64,000 nt of DNA from the NCBI RefSeq assembly GCF_904846345.1, contig NZ_CAJHAJ010000006.1, positions 62,001 through 126,000 on the forward strand, given 5' to 3'. Both the position numbers and the translations under genes were made by a program. The notes under the pieces are model-generated. The model saw only the letters and a program-made list of their open reading frames with translations. It had not been told where the DNA came from and did not search any database. The DNA comes from Psychrobacter maritimus (GTDB taxonomy: Bacteria; Pseudomonadota; Gammaproteobacteria; Pseudomonadales; Moraxellaceae). Every line of letters starts with the position of its first letter. Within the stretch, counting starts at the first letter, position 1. Positions 52,821-60,656 of the stretch are shown here, one piece after another.

Positions 52821-53162
52821 ATGGATTTAAGAAAAGAAATAGCGTTGAATATTTCTGCAGCGCTATCTAGAATCTTGTCAGATAAGATCACTAGACAGAC
52901 TATCAGATGGATGCAAAACTTTGATACTGCATTAAATATGGGCTATCTCAAAAACTTATGGGATGATGTTTGCTATCAGCGCCAAACAGAAAAGTCTTTT
53001 TCATGGAGTTACTACGACGATATGATTTTATCGTTTGTAGCAGCCCAGCTCAAAGAGCTAAGCAACTATGAGGGTAATGGTATTTGGTTGCAAACTGACG
53101 CAATCTACGATCAGCTAGATCATATGCAATCCAACGGGATGACTACAGCTAGCGCATACTAA
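52821..53162 (+). CDS. unknown element protein
   Basis: A 113-aa predicted soluble protein, mostly helical, with RQTIRWMQNFDTALNMGYL and a Trp/Tyr-rich middle (FSWSYYDDMIL). There is no recognised family, signal peptide or membrane segment. The ribosome binding site is weak, so the call rests on length and on position after alpA at the end of the element. Confidence 0.55.
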   Translation: MDLRKEIALNISAALSRILSDKITRQTIRWMQNFDTALNMGYLKNLWDDVCYQRQTEKSFSWSYYDDMILSFVAAQLKELSNYEGNGIWLQTDAIYDQLDHMQSNGMTTASAY

Positions 53163-53311
53163 GAAATTAACTTGCTTTGCTATATAAGTGATATAGTAAG
53201 ATATGTGATAAATGAGTATATTTATAGTCAGGCAGATAGGTGGCAAAACGATAGACTCAAACAGCTACTAGGCTATTTTTGAAACACTTTAGATACCTTA
53301 ACCTAGCTACA

Positions 53312-53347
53312 TTTAGCTATCCTTAGCTGTTTTTAGCTATCCTTAGC
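53312..53347. repeat. 16-bp direct repeats near the element right end
   Basis: TTTAGCTATCCTTAGC occurs at 53312-53327 and 53332-53347. A weaker related copy (CCTAGCTACATTT) lies just left. They may be binding sites for the excision machinery. Confidence 0.7.
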
Positions 53348-53428
53348 GCTTTGCAAGATACCAAGACCAACCTTCAGAAACGACTAAACTGAACCGCCCC
53401 GACTTTATCGGAGGTTGATTTACTTGAG

Positions 53429-54190
53429 CTAGGCAGCTTCACCTAACAGATTAAGATTATTACTATACCCCTTTTCAAACTCAAAGGGCCACACATAACC
53501 AATCGTACTATGCAAACGGGTTTTATTGAACCAATCCACCCATTCAAAGGTTGCCAGTTCAACATCATTTACACCGTCCCAGCTCTGCTTTAAATAATGA
53601 AACACCTCAGATTTATAAATCCCATTAATCGTCTTAGCCAATGCATTGTTGCATGAATCACCATTGGTGCCCACAGACGCAATAATGTTCGATTCGGCAA
53701 TTTTATTGGTGTAGCAGATGGATAAGCACTGAACCCCTCGATCACTGTGATGAATCACCTCTTTAGGCTTATTTCTGTCTGCTATCGCCTGATTTACCGC
53801 TGCTATATCAGTGTTCATACGACTAGATACTTTCCAGCCGACAATTACTCGTGTAAATACATTAATGATAAAAGCAGTATATACCTAGCCGCTCAATTTC
53901 TTGTAAGCCATAATGTCTCATTAATCGCTCAACAGTACATCGAGCAACCTCTAAACCGTTCGCTTGCATCTGCTGCCAAACCTTACGCACTCATAACGGC
54001 ATTTACTGTCCAGCCAGATACCGCTGATTTCACTGATGTAGAAATCGACATGCCACTGACGCTGTGAACACTTTTCTGGGTTGTCGCTTAAATCTTTAGC
54101 GCGATAGTAAGCTGATGGGGCAATCGGTAGTACTAGGCAGATTGGCTCGATCCCGTAATTGTTTTTATGGTCATCAATAAAGTCGACCAT
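53429..54190 (-). pseudogene. IS3-family transposase OrfB, degraded
   Basis: Fragments of an rve-type DDE transposase in several frames. The N-terminal part (VDFIDDHKNNYGIEPIC) frameshifts at CRYECVRFGSRC and later shows RHYGLQEIERL. The central part with the first catalytic Asp block is missing or scrambled. The C-terminal part (RNKPKEVIHHSDRGVQCLS through RLHSTIGYVWPFEFEKGY) is readable. The NALAKTINGIYKSE segment has Lys where active copies have the catalytic Glu. The ATG of OrfB overlaps the OrfA stop by one base (TAATG). Confidence 0.88.
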
Positions 54191-54507
54191 TACTTGGGTG
54201 TACGGCCCGTCTCTGCCTGGGCGAAAAAAGTAGCAGCCTTGTGTATAATTTCACTGGCTTGCTTAAGCTCTCTATTTTCGCACTCGAGATCCTTAATACG
54301 TTGCTCTTGGCTTTGAGCTTGTACTGAGGCAGGAATGGTTTGTTGTATGTGCTTCTTATGCCATGATCGCAGGGCTTCATATGTACAGCCAATCTTTGAC
54401 GTTATGGCTTGAATGGCTGACTATGTAGAGGGGTAGTCGCTCGACGCTTCAATCCGCATGCGAACAGCACGTTCTTTAATCTCATGAGTGTAGGTTTGTC
54501 TTTTCAT
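54190..54507 (-). pseudogene. IS3-family transposase OrfA, with an in-frame stop
   Basis: The reading frame starts MKRQTYTHEIKERAVRMRIE at 54507 and is recognisable as an IS3 OrfA (helix-turn-helix plus a leucine-zipper-like C-terminus ELKQASEIIHKAATFF). A TAG at codon 29 (after SSDYPST) interrupts it. It ends with TPK before OrfB. Confidence 0.88.
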
Positions 54508-54801
54508 TGTCGTATTCTCTCAGAATGTTTAGTCTCCGACAATCCCGAGTCGGTTCAGTCTAGCCAAAGACACAACTTACATCGTGATAACATATTAGCG
54601 GACTTAATAATAGCTCAGCAACACTTTAAACATTCATTGTACAGACAGCCTAATTGTGTCTCTCTATATTAGATATGTCAGCTTGAAGCTTAATAACTGC
54701 TGATAGCCCATTCATCAATAAAAAAAATAAAAGATGAATGAGCTTGGTATTGGTATAAAGACAATGAATCACAAACTCATAAATGGAAAAGGAAAACCAT
54801 A

Positions 54802-55077
54802 ATGGACAATCAAGATGTGAACGAACAAAGTATGGATGAACAGTACAAAAACAATCAAAAAATGGATAATGATATGAATAACCAGACACTAAAAGGCGAA
54901 TGGAACCAGCTTAAAGGTTCAGTAAAGCAAAAGTGGGCAGATTTAACAGATGACGATCTAACCCATATCGAAGGTGACCGTGACAAATTGGTTGGCCGTA
55001 TCCAAGAGCGTTATGGTCATTCACAAGAAGATGCTGAACGGGATGTAGCTGAGTGGCGTAACCAAAATAAATATTGA
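54802..55077 (+). CDS. CsbD family stress-response protein
   Basis: A 91-aa hydrophilic protein. The conserved CsbD region is TLKGEWNQLKGSVKQKWADLTDDDLTHIEGDRDKLVGRIQERYG (in part), with the usual WxxxKG and LTDDDL pattern. The N-terminal 28 residues are a Gln/Asn/Asp-rich extension containing repeated MDN/MDE. CsbD is induced by general stress in Bacillus and is common in soil and marine bacteria; its biochemical role is unknown. It is a single gene followed by a terminator. Confidence 0.92.
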   Translation: MDNQDVNEQSMDEQYKNNQKMDNDMNNQTLKGEWNQLKGSVKQKWADLTDDDLTHIEGDRDKLVGRIQERYGHSQEDAERDVAEWRNQNKY

Positions 55078-55112
55078 TTATTCTATCTTCAATAATCATA
55101 CCCTGAAAATAT

Positions 55113-55146
55113 AAAAAGCCCGTGACTATGATCACGGCCTTTTTTA
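55113..55146. terminator. terminator after the CsbD gene
   Basis: AAAAAGCCCGTGA and TCACGGCCTTTTTT form a stem with a short mismatch and a T-tract. Confidence 0.85.
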
Positions 55147-55215
55147 GTCAGTTTAGTTAGGACTTGATTCTTTGGCTGTGTGTTATTGATACTTCATCGT
55201 GGCTTAATACGATGC

Positions 55216-56211
55216 TTAGGATAACATTGGAAGTTGATAGATTTTTGCGTAAATCAACGTGCTAATAAATACGCCTAACCCGCTCAGCCAGATCATGTAT
55301 GCATGAGAAGTTGACCACCCGACTTTCCATATGATTTTACTTTCTACGCTTAGCCACTCTGTAATACTGGTGCCAAGTGTCAACCAAAATGCACCTACTA
55401 GATAACCGCCCAGTACATCGCTTAGATAATGCTGGTTCAATACAACTCTGCTCAATCCGATCAAGAGGATAAAAATAATCGCTATTGTAAATATACGAAT
55501 TTTTTGAGCAAAATTTTGGTGGAATCGAATCAGTAGGTAAGCGATAAATCCATATAACGCCATAGCGGTCGTCGCATGACCACTTGGAAACGAATAAGTT
55601 TGCACAACTAATAAGCTATTAGCAGGCCTTTCACGCTGAAATAAATATTTCAACAAAGAAGTAAATGCAGTACTGCCTAAAGTAGCAATCAATAACCCTA
55701 CTATTATATAGCGTTGCTGCTTTACCCAGCAATTCACAGCAACAAACAAAACCACCAAAACGGCAATAGGCGTAGACGCAAAGCTGGTTATCAGGACGAA
55801 AAAACCAACAACGTCGGAATCACGTAGTAAGCTCATCTGTGCCGATATAAAATAATCGATGGAAACAATAGAATTCAACGTAGCCACAGCTTCAGCCAAT
55901 GCAATGAATAACACCAGCATGCAACCTATCACTACCCATAGAAATGTCAGTGACAGCCAATAAAAATCCCGTAAATCAAACCGCCGAGACATTATCACAT
56001 CCAGCTTGGGATACTTACCTCTGAATAGAATGATACGTTTGTTCTTTGCAAGGTTCCTTTTTATCCTCACCCAACAGCGGATTGCTTGAGTGAAAAGCTG
56101 CTGACCATAACGAATAACCGAGTGCTGCAATATCAATAAAACAGTAACAACCAAAAAAACCAGAAAACCTAAGGCGAACAATGGCTGATTTTCTGATATT
56201 AAAGATATCAT
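55216..56211 (-). CDS. PAP2-type membrane phosphatase
   Basis: A 331-aa membrane protein with five or six hydrophobic segments. The type 2 phosphatidic acid phosphatase motifs are complete: KYLFQRERP (motif 1), SFPSGHATTAM (motif 2) and SRVVLNQHYLSDVLGG (motif 3, with the catalytic His). Substrates may be lipid phosphates such as undecaprenyl pyrophosphate or phosphatidate; this is inferred. The N-terminal 80 residues are an extra membrane helix plus a basic loop not needed for catalysis. It is a single minus-strand gene. Confidence 0.9.
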   Translation of the reverse strand: MISLISENQPLFALGFLVFLVVTVLLILQHSVIRYGQQLFTQAIRCWVRIKRNLAKNKRIILFRGKYPKLDVIMSRRFDLRDFYWLSLTFLWVVIGCMLVLFIALAEAVATLNSIVSIDYFISAQMSLLRDSDVVGFFVLITSFASTPIAVLVVLFVAVNCWVKQQRYIIVGLLIATLGSTAFTSLLKYLFQRERPANSLLVVQTYSFPSGHATTAMALYGFIAYLLIRFHQNFAQKIRIFTIAIIFILLIGLSRVVLNQHYLSDVLGGYLVGAFWLTLGTSITEWLSVESKIIWKVGWSTSHAYMIWLSGLGVFISTLIYAKIYQLPMLS

Positions 56212-56349
56212 TATTGAACCTTTTCTGAGAGTTTAGGCATAGCTGTCTGACTTAAGTAAATCAACCGCCGATATAATCAGAGCGATTCAAGCTGATGACA
56301 ACCTTACAGAGACCCTTTAATCTTTAATGGATTGCGCGCTTTCTGATAC

Positions 56350-56673
56350 TTACTGCACTCCATCTGCTGGTGTTTGATCTAAGTTCGAGTTATTTTCATT
56401 GACAGTAACCGTATCATCAGCCTTTTGGTCATTTTCTACACTGCCATTACTAGAATAGTACGCTGTACCTCCCGCACCTTCTACATCCTCTGTGGAAGCA
56501 GGGCTTTGATCTTCAGCCTCGGTTGCTGTTTGCACAGGTGTCATTTCGCTAGATTTTGTATGAGGAGCTGGCTCTTCTGTTTCACTGCTGCAAGCGCTGA
56601 GACCAAAGAAACTCACTAAAAACATTATCCATAATTTATTTTGAAGCGACCTAGTAGGTACTGATGTTTTCAT
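56350..56673 (-). CDS. small acidic lipoprotein
   Basis: A 107-aa lipoprotein. The signal peptide (about 14-27) ends in the lipobox GLSACSS, so Cys28 would be lipidated by Lgt. The mature part is low-complexity, rich in Glu, Asp, Ser, Thr and Gly (SSETEEPAPH ... NSNLDQTPADG), predicted to be disordered. No family is recognised. It is probably a surface or periplasmic filler of unknown role. Confidence 0.78.
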   Translation of the reverse strand: MKTSVPTRSLQNKLWIMFLVSFFGLSACSSETEEPAPHTKSSEMTPVQTATEAEDQSPASTEDVEGAGGTAYYSSNGSVENDQKADDTVTVNENNSNLDQTPADGVQ

Positions 56674-57065
56674 TTTAATATCCTTATTATAATTAAGATC
56701 GAAATATTTAAAAAAACTCTAGGAAACCATCATACAGTCATTGAGCTGAGCCAATTTAAGTACTAACGCAGACCATTTACTCTTTTTATTATTTATTGCT
56801 GTCATTCTTTTATGAAACCAAAACCAAAATAACGCTCAACTAACAAGTTAAACCTAACAGACAAATTTAATGTTTTCACGTAGTGAAAGGTAAGAGTTTG
56901 TTAGCTTGTGTGCCATATATTTTTTTAAAGGACATATGGTTCTTATAAATACCTAGGATTTAAAGTCATAGTACAATCGCCATTAGGAGATATGGGAAAG
57001 CCATTTCCAATTCTCCACATGGCACTATAAATTTAGCTATACGGTGTATACCAAGGAAAAACAAA
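56674..57065. other. intergenic region, no gene seen
   Basis: 392 bp between divergent lipoprotein and DUF421 genes. It should hold both promoters. No ORF or notable repeat is visible. Confidence 0.45.
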
Positions 57066-57746
57066 ATGGATTGGATAAGTATTTTTATTTATGACACTAC
57101 ATGGGATTTTGCGGCAGAAATAGTCATACGTACCACCATTATGTTTTGCTTGATCATTTTGTTATTACGAAGTACAGGTAAGCGCGGCATCCGCCAACTT
57201 TCAATTTTCGAATTAACTATAATTTTGGCACTTGGCTCTATCGCTGGTGACCCAATGTTTACAGAGGATCTGCCACTTATCCAAGCGGTGCTCATCATGA
57301 GCCTTGTCCTTTTTCTCTATAGATTTTTTACGTGGTTCAGCACAAAACATAAGCTTTTTGAGCTGTTATTAGAAGGCAAACCTACTTATATCGTAGAAAA
57401 TGGCATGCTGATAATGGAAGATGTCAAGAAAGGTAAAATGTCGCACGATGAGTTCTTTGCTGAAATGCGCCAACAAGGCGTGCGTCACTTAGGACAAGTG
57501 GAAGTAGGATTGCTCGAAACAGATGGTGAGTTTAGTGTATTGTTATTTCCACACGAGGGCACACAGTATGGGCTACCCATTTTTCCTAAAGAGTTTCAGG
57601 CTACGAAAGCCATAAAAGATGGTCAGCTCTATGCTTGTATGCATTGCGGTTATGTCGAATGTATTTCAGCGCCAAATGAAGAATGCAATCGCTGCCATCT
57701 TTCAAGAGGATGGGCTAAAGCTTTAAACAATAAGATTGTAAATTAG
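57066..57746 (+). CDS. DUF421 family membrane protein with C-terminal zinc ribbon
   Basis: A 226-aa protein. Three N-terminal membrane segments (about 17-37, 46-63 and 70-88) include LRSTGKRGIRQLSIFELTIIL, the DUF421 (YetF/YcaP) signature, and the following soluble domain has IVENGMLIMEDVKKGKMSHDEFFAEMRQQGV. The last 40 residues carry CMHCGYVEC...CNRCH, a four-Cys zinc-ribbon-like extension that most family members lack. The function of DUF421 proteins is unknown. The 3' end overlaps the convergent next gene by 4 bp. Confidence 0.85.
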   Translation: MDWISIFIYDTTWDFAAEIVIRTTIMFCLIILLLRSTGKRGIRQLSIFELTIILALGSIAGDPMFTEDLPLIQAVLIMSLVLFLYRFFTWFSTKHKLFELLLEGKPTYIVENGMLIMEDVKKGKMSHDEFFAEMRQQGVRHLGQVEVGLLETDGEFSVLLFPHEGTQYGLPIFPKEFQATKAIKDGQLYACMHCGYVECISAPNEECNRCHLSRGWAKALNNKIVN

Positions 57747-58231
57747 TCAGTATGGCGGTTTACCACCTCAATAATGCTCTTACAAATAAGACTATTGATG
57801 CTGCGTAGCTTTTGCTCAGGCGCGCCTTGACAGATGCTGCAAAAATCATGAAGCTCATCTTTATAGCCGATACAATAAAAAAACGTTCCGACAGGCTTCT
57901 CTTTTGTTTCAGAGCCTCCAGGCTTTAATAAACCTGTACAAGCGACATGCAAGTCGGCATCAAATATTGTCTTAGACTTATTAACCAGTTCTTTTGTTAC
58001 CTCTAGTGATTCAGGCGTACACTCAGCAATTAATTGGCTTGATATATTTAACACGTTCTTTTTTATCGCAACGTCGTAACATACCAAGCCGCCCATTAAT
58101 ATATCGCCTGAATAAGGACTCATAGAAAAGCGATGCGCTAGATAGCCCGCGGTCGCACTTTCAATAAAAACTATGGTTAATTGCTTATCTGCCAACAACT
58201 TTGCACAGCTATTAGTCACAACGCTCTCCAT
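57743..58231 (-). CDS. CinA C-terminal-like protein
   Basis: A 162-aa stand-alone CinA-C domain. The N-terminal block IESATAGYLAHRF aligns with the AESCTGG motif of NMN deamidase PncC: the catalytic Ser is kept, but Cys and one Gly are replaced by Ala. CTGLLKPGGSETKEKPVGT corresponds to the SGIAGPDGG...KPVGT motif. It may be a divergent nicotinamide-nucleotide amidase or have lost that activity. Confidence 0.78.
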   Translation of the reverse strand: MESVVTNSCAKLLADKQLTIVFIESATAGYLAHRFSMSPYSGDILMGGLVCYDVAIKKNVLNISSQLIAECTPESLEVTKELVNKSKTIFDADLHVACTGLLKPGGSETKEKPVGTFFYCIGYKDELHDFCSICQGAPEQKLRSINSLICKSIIEVVNRHTD

Positions 58232-58590
58232 ATCAACATTAGAACAATCAAGGCTATTACAGTCCTTTCCTATTAAAAACTCAATTCATATCGTGATGAA
58301 TTTGCGTAACAGTATTTTTTAATTAGGTTTGCACTAGCAAAGGTAGAATAGGTAATGATTTAGGTTCTGTAATCTGATTAGATTAGGGCATGCTATTTTT
58401 CTCGATAATCACTTTAAAGTATTTGGTTTGGTATTCTATTATGTCAATTATGACTGTGTCTGATGTCAGTATACTTTTTAGAACACCGCCAAATAATTAT
58501 TAGTAACTATTGTTACAAATTACCTTTAATTTGAATCCGCTTTATTCCACTATAATAAGAAATCAGTCATCAACAAGATAAGGTAAATTA
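58232..58590. other. intergenic region with possible dedA promoter
   Basis: 359 bp between divergent genes. A perfect -10 hexamer TATAAT (58551-58556) lies 34 bp before the DedA start. GTAAC-N4-GTTAC (58503-58516) is a small palindrome that could be an operator. No ORF is seen. Confidence 0.45.
58503..58556 (+). promoter_or_regulatory. candidate dedA promoter with palindromic site
   Basis: The palindrome GTAACTATTGTTAC (58503-58516) lies upstream of a consensus -10 TATAAT (58551-58556). A -35-like TTGAAT (58531-58536) is present, but the 14-bp spacing is short. Confidence 0.3.
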
Positions 58591-59220
58591 ATGCATCAAA
58601 TGAGTGAGTGGGTGCTGGCTATCATGGCAAAGTTTGGCTATGTCGGCATTTTATTCGCTATGTTTGCTGAAAATGTTTTTCCGCCTATACCATCTGAGCT
58701 TATTATGCCAGCAGCAGGTTTTTCGGCCGCTAGAGGTGATTTAAATATACTATTAATCATAGTAGCCGGTACGTTTGGTAGCGTCCTTGGTGCATTACCT
58801 CTTTATTATCTGGGAACTTTGTTCAATAAAGAACGCTTAATGGTATTTACTGAAAAGTACGGAAAATACGTGTTTATTAAGTCTGAGGATGTTTTGTCGT
58901 CCAATGCGTGGTTCGATAAACATGGTAAGAAAGTGGTTTTTTTTGGCCGCATGGTACCTGGTATTCGTTCATTGATCTCCATCCCTGCGGGGATGAATAA
59001 GATGCCAATGGCCTCTTTTTTAGTATTAACGGCTTTGGGATCTAGCATTTGGACGACAATATTGGCCCTAGCAGGATTTTACTTAGGTAAAAACTATGAG
59101 GTCATTACGACTATGTTAGCGCCTTACTCCAAAGTTTTCTTATTGCTTGCCATAGTCATTATTATTGTTTGGTTTATTAAACGTCGACTGTCTGATCAGC
59201 ATAGTAGTAATAATATTTAA
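58591..59220 (+). CDS. DedA family membrane protein
   Basis: A 209-aa inner-membrane protein of the DedA/VTT family, linked to undecaprenyl phosphate or polyprenyl-phosphate flipping and membrane homeostasis. Family features include FAENVFPPIPSELIMPAAG near the N-terminus, the GSVLGALPLYYLG helix, and FGRMVPGIRSLISIPAGMNKM with the conserved Arg. Five to six membrane segments are visible. Confidence 0.92.
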   Translation: MHQMSEWVLAIMAKFGYVGILFAMFAENVFPPIPSELIMPAAGFSAARGDLNILLIIVAGTFGSVLGALPLYYLGTLFNKERLMVFTEKYGKYVFIKSEDVLSSNAWFDKHGKKVVFFGRMVPGIRSLISIPAGMNKMPMASFLVLTALGSSIWTTILALAGFYLGKNYEVITTMLAPYSKVFLLLAIVIIIVWFIKRRLSDQHSSNNI

Positions 59221-59401
59221 TACAAAACCGATTTATTTGACTTCCAAATTTTAATGGTTTTTTTAAATAAAACACAGCTACTGTAACCCTCAACCAGCGC
59301 TACTCTTCACCTATGTTTTCTTCCCTATACTGAAATTATAAATACAGTAGATGGCACAACCCATCTGTCATAAAAAACACTCAAAGACAAAGGATAACAT
59401 C

Positions 59402-59980
59402 ATGAAAAACTTATCAACTCTAAGCAAATCTATCATTATGGTACTTAGTATTGCAGGTGTTAGCACCGCTGCTATCGCTGTAGGGCAAAGCACCACTACA
59501 AGAACCGAAGTCAGTAAGGCTGTAGCAGCGGCACAAAGCAAGGTCAGTCTTGAGCAAGCCATTGTTATTGCTAAAAAAACCATTAAAGGTGATGTTGTTA
59601 GCGCTGACTTTGATCAAAATGACCATTCAGCAGGTGGCAATTACGAGGTTAAGACTATCGCTAATAATACTGAATATAAAGTAAAAATAGATGCCAATAG
59701 CGGTAAGGTTTTAAGCAATAAGCAAGAGAAACTTGATAAAGAAGATATAGCAGAATATAACGCGATGAAAAAGTCTAAGACCAGTTTGAACCAAGCAATA
59801 CAAAAAGCGAACCAAAGTGTGAAAGGAAAAGTCATTGAAGCAGGGTTTGATATGGATTTTGGCAAACCTACTTATAAAATTGAGATTATTAAAGGGACTA
59901 AAGTACATAAAGTGGTTGTCGATAGCATGACTGGTAAGATTATTCGTAGCCAAGTAGAAGCAGCTGATAATGATGATTAA
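59402..59980 (+). CDS. exported protein with two PepSY domains
   Basis: A 192-aa secreted protein. The start at 59402 has AAGGA nine bases ahead; the upstream open frame to 59351 lacks a site. The signal peptide (about 8-26) ends near AIAVG. Two PepSY repeats follow, each starting with an alanine-rich helix: SLEQAIVIAKKTIKGDVVSADFD (in part) and SLNQAIQKANQSVKGKVIEAGFD (in part), each ended by a strand pair DANSGKVL or DSMTGKII. PepSY domains act as protease inhibitors or as sensors; the role here is unknown. Confidence 0.85.
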   Translation: MKNLSTLSKSIIMVLSIAGVSTAAIAVGQSTTTRTEVSKAVAAAQSKVSLEQAIVIAKKTIKGDVVSADFDQNDHSAGGNYEVKTIANNTEYKVKIDANSGKVLSNKQEKLDKEDIAEYNAMKKSKTSLNQAIQKANQSVKGKVIEAGFDMDFGKPTYKIEIIKGTKVHKVVVDSMTGKIIRSQVEAADNDD

Positions 59981-60034
59981 TATTACAGTAAGTCGAACTG
60001 ATAAATAAGTTAACACCCATGTCTAATGATTTCT

Positions 60035-60076
60035 AAAAGGCTCTAAGCGCCATCCCCAGATCGCTTAGAGCCTTTT
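60035..60076. terminator. terminator after the PepSY gene
   Basis: AAAAGGCTCTAAGCG (60035-60049) and CGCTTAGAGCCTTTT (60062-60076) form a perfect 15-bp stem. Confidence 0.92.
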
Positions 60077-60255
60077 GGTTTAGCGCGGCCACTATAAAAA
60101 TGTGTTAGTGCAGATTAGGATGGCTGTGATGATTACAGAAAATTGAATCAATAATATACTGTTGAAATTGCGCCTAAAACAAGTTGATTTAGCTATTTTG
60201 AGCCTCTCCTAAAGGGAATGTAACTGCTTATAATACACTAACAGGAGAATAAGCA

Positions 60256-60429
60256 ATGACTACTCAATCTGACATTAAAAAACTGGCCGGGCAAATGGCT
60301 GGTAGCATGAATAGCTTTGATGACATCAAAGCTATTCAAAAGCAGCTCATACAATCCTTTATCGACACTATAAATAGTAGTAACGCTGAAGAGGGACTGG
60401 TTATCTTTAATAAAGGCGTATTTCACTAA
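60256..60429 (+). CDS. 57-codon ORF, possible transposase N-terminal remnant
   Basis: It starts MTTQSDIKKLAGQMAGSM and is preceded by AGGAG eight bases upstream, so it could be translated. The sequence DDIKAIQKQLIQSFIDTI followed by NAEE resembles the N-terminal helix region of IS256-family transposases before their catalytic domain; this is a weak match from memory. The next 200 bp are transposase debris of another family, which fits a remnant. Confidence 0.4.
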   Translation: MTTQSDIKKLAGQMAGSMNSFDDIKAIQKQLIQSFIDTINSSNAEEGLVIFNKGVFH

Positions 60430-60430
60430 C

Positions 60431-60656
60431 TGTGATTTGCGAAGTACACGGTGGTCTCATTCGAGCATAGCTCTTATCTTGCGTCGGGGCGAAGCAGTGC
60501 TTCATTTCCTATTTCTATATTTAAGGTATCTCATTCATCCTGAGCTGCCTAGCTACTTTGCCGTCGCTGAAACATTTTAGTTGTTTTCTGCTATTTTTTT
60601 GATGGCTTCAGTCTTAAAAGTTACACTATAGGTTCTACAGTTTCTTCAGCATAGCT
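60431..60656 (-). pseudogene. IS3-type OrfA remnant
   Basis: On the minus strand, in the same frame as the truncated Fic gene and just past its stop, the translation reads RTYSVTFKTEAIKKIAENN, then a stop, then NVSATAK and another stop. This is the helix-turn-helix start of an IS3-family OrfA (YSxxFKxEAVK type). Further left only short pieces such as TTVYFANHS remain. Several stops and an internal deletion make it dead. Confidence 0.5.

Larger units (their letters stand above)
44545..53389. mobile_element. integrative element in tRNA-Ser, with HUH replication protein
   Basis: The region begins immediately at the 3' end of tRNA-Ser(GGA) with an integrase and holds only element-type genes: HUH Rep, DUF932, YqaJ exonuclease, a cysteine-rich phage-type protein, an AlpA-like regulator and three unknowns. 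The left end is fixed by the tRNA. The right end is inferred from a repeat cluster and one arm-like site at 53312-53371, adjoining an IS3 copy; no second copy of the tRNA 3' end is seen in the window. No capsid, tail, lysis or conjugation genes occur, which favours a satellite or integrative plasmid. Confidence 0.7.
53390..54557. mobile_element. inactive IS3-family insertion sequence
   Basis: Terminal inverted repeats of 24 bp: TGAACCGCCCCGACTTTATC... at 53390-53413 and the complement of TGAACCGACTCGGGATTGTC... at 54534-54557. The ends are TG and CA as expected for IS3. Both transposase frames inside are broken. No clear target duplication is seen at the ends, perhaps because of decay. Confidence 0.88.

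Noticed and set aside
46186-53162. Known anti-phage defence system in the element
   Set aside because: No restriction, CBASS, Abi, retron or toxin-antitoxin domain could be recognised; the unknown genes are left as unknown.
53383-54562. Target-site duplication of the IS3 copy
   Set aside because: Immediate flanks (TAAAC and GTCTA) do not match; an offset CTA on each side is too short to be convincing.
53163-54801. A second copy of the tRNA-Ser 3' end marking the right attachment site
   Set aside because: I looked for GTTCGAATCCCTCCTTCACC to the right of the element and found none; only an 8-bp CCAACCTT match at 53367, too short to trust.
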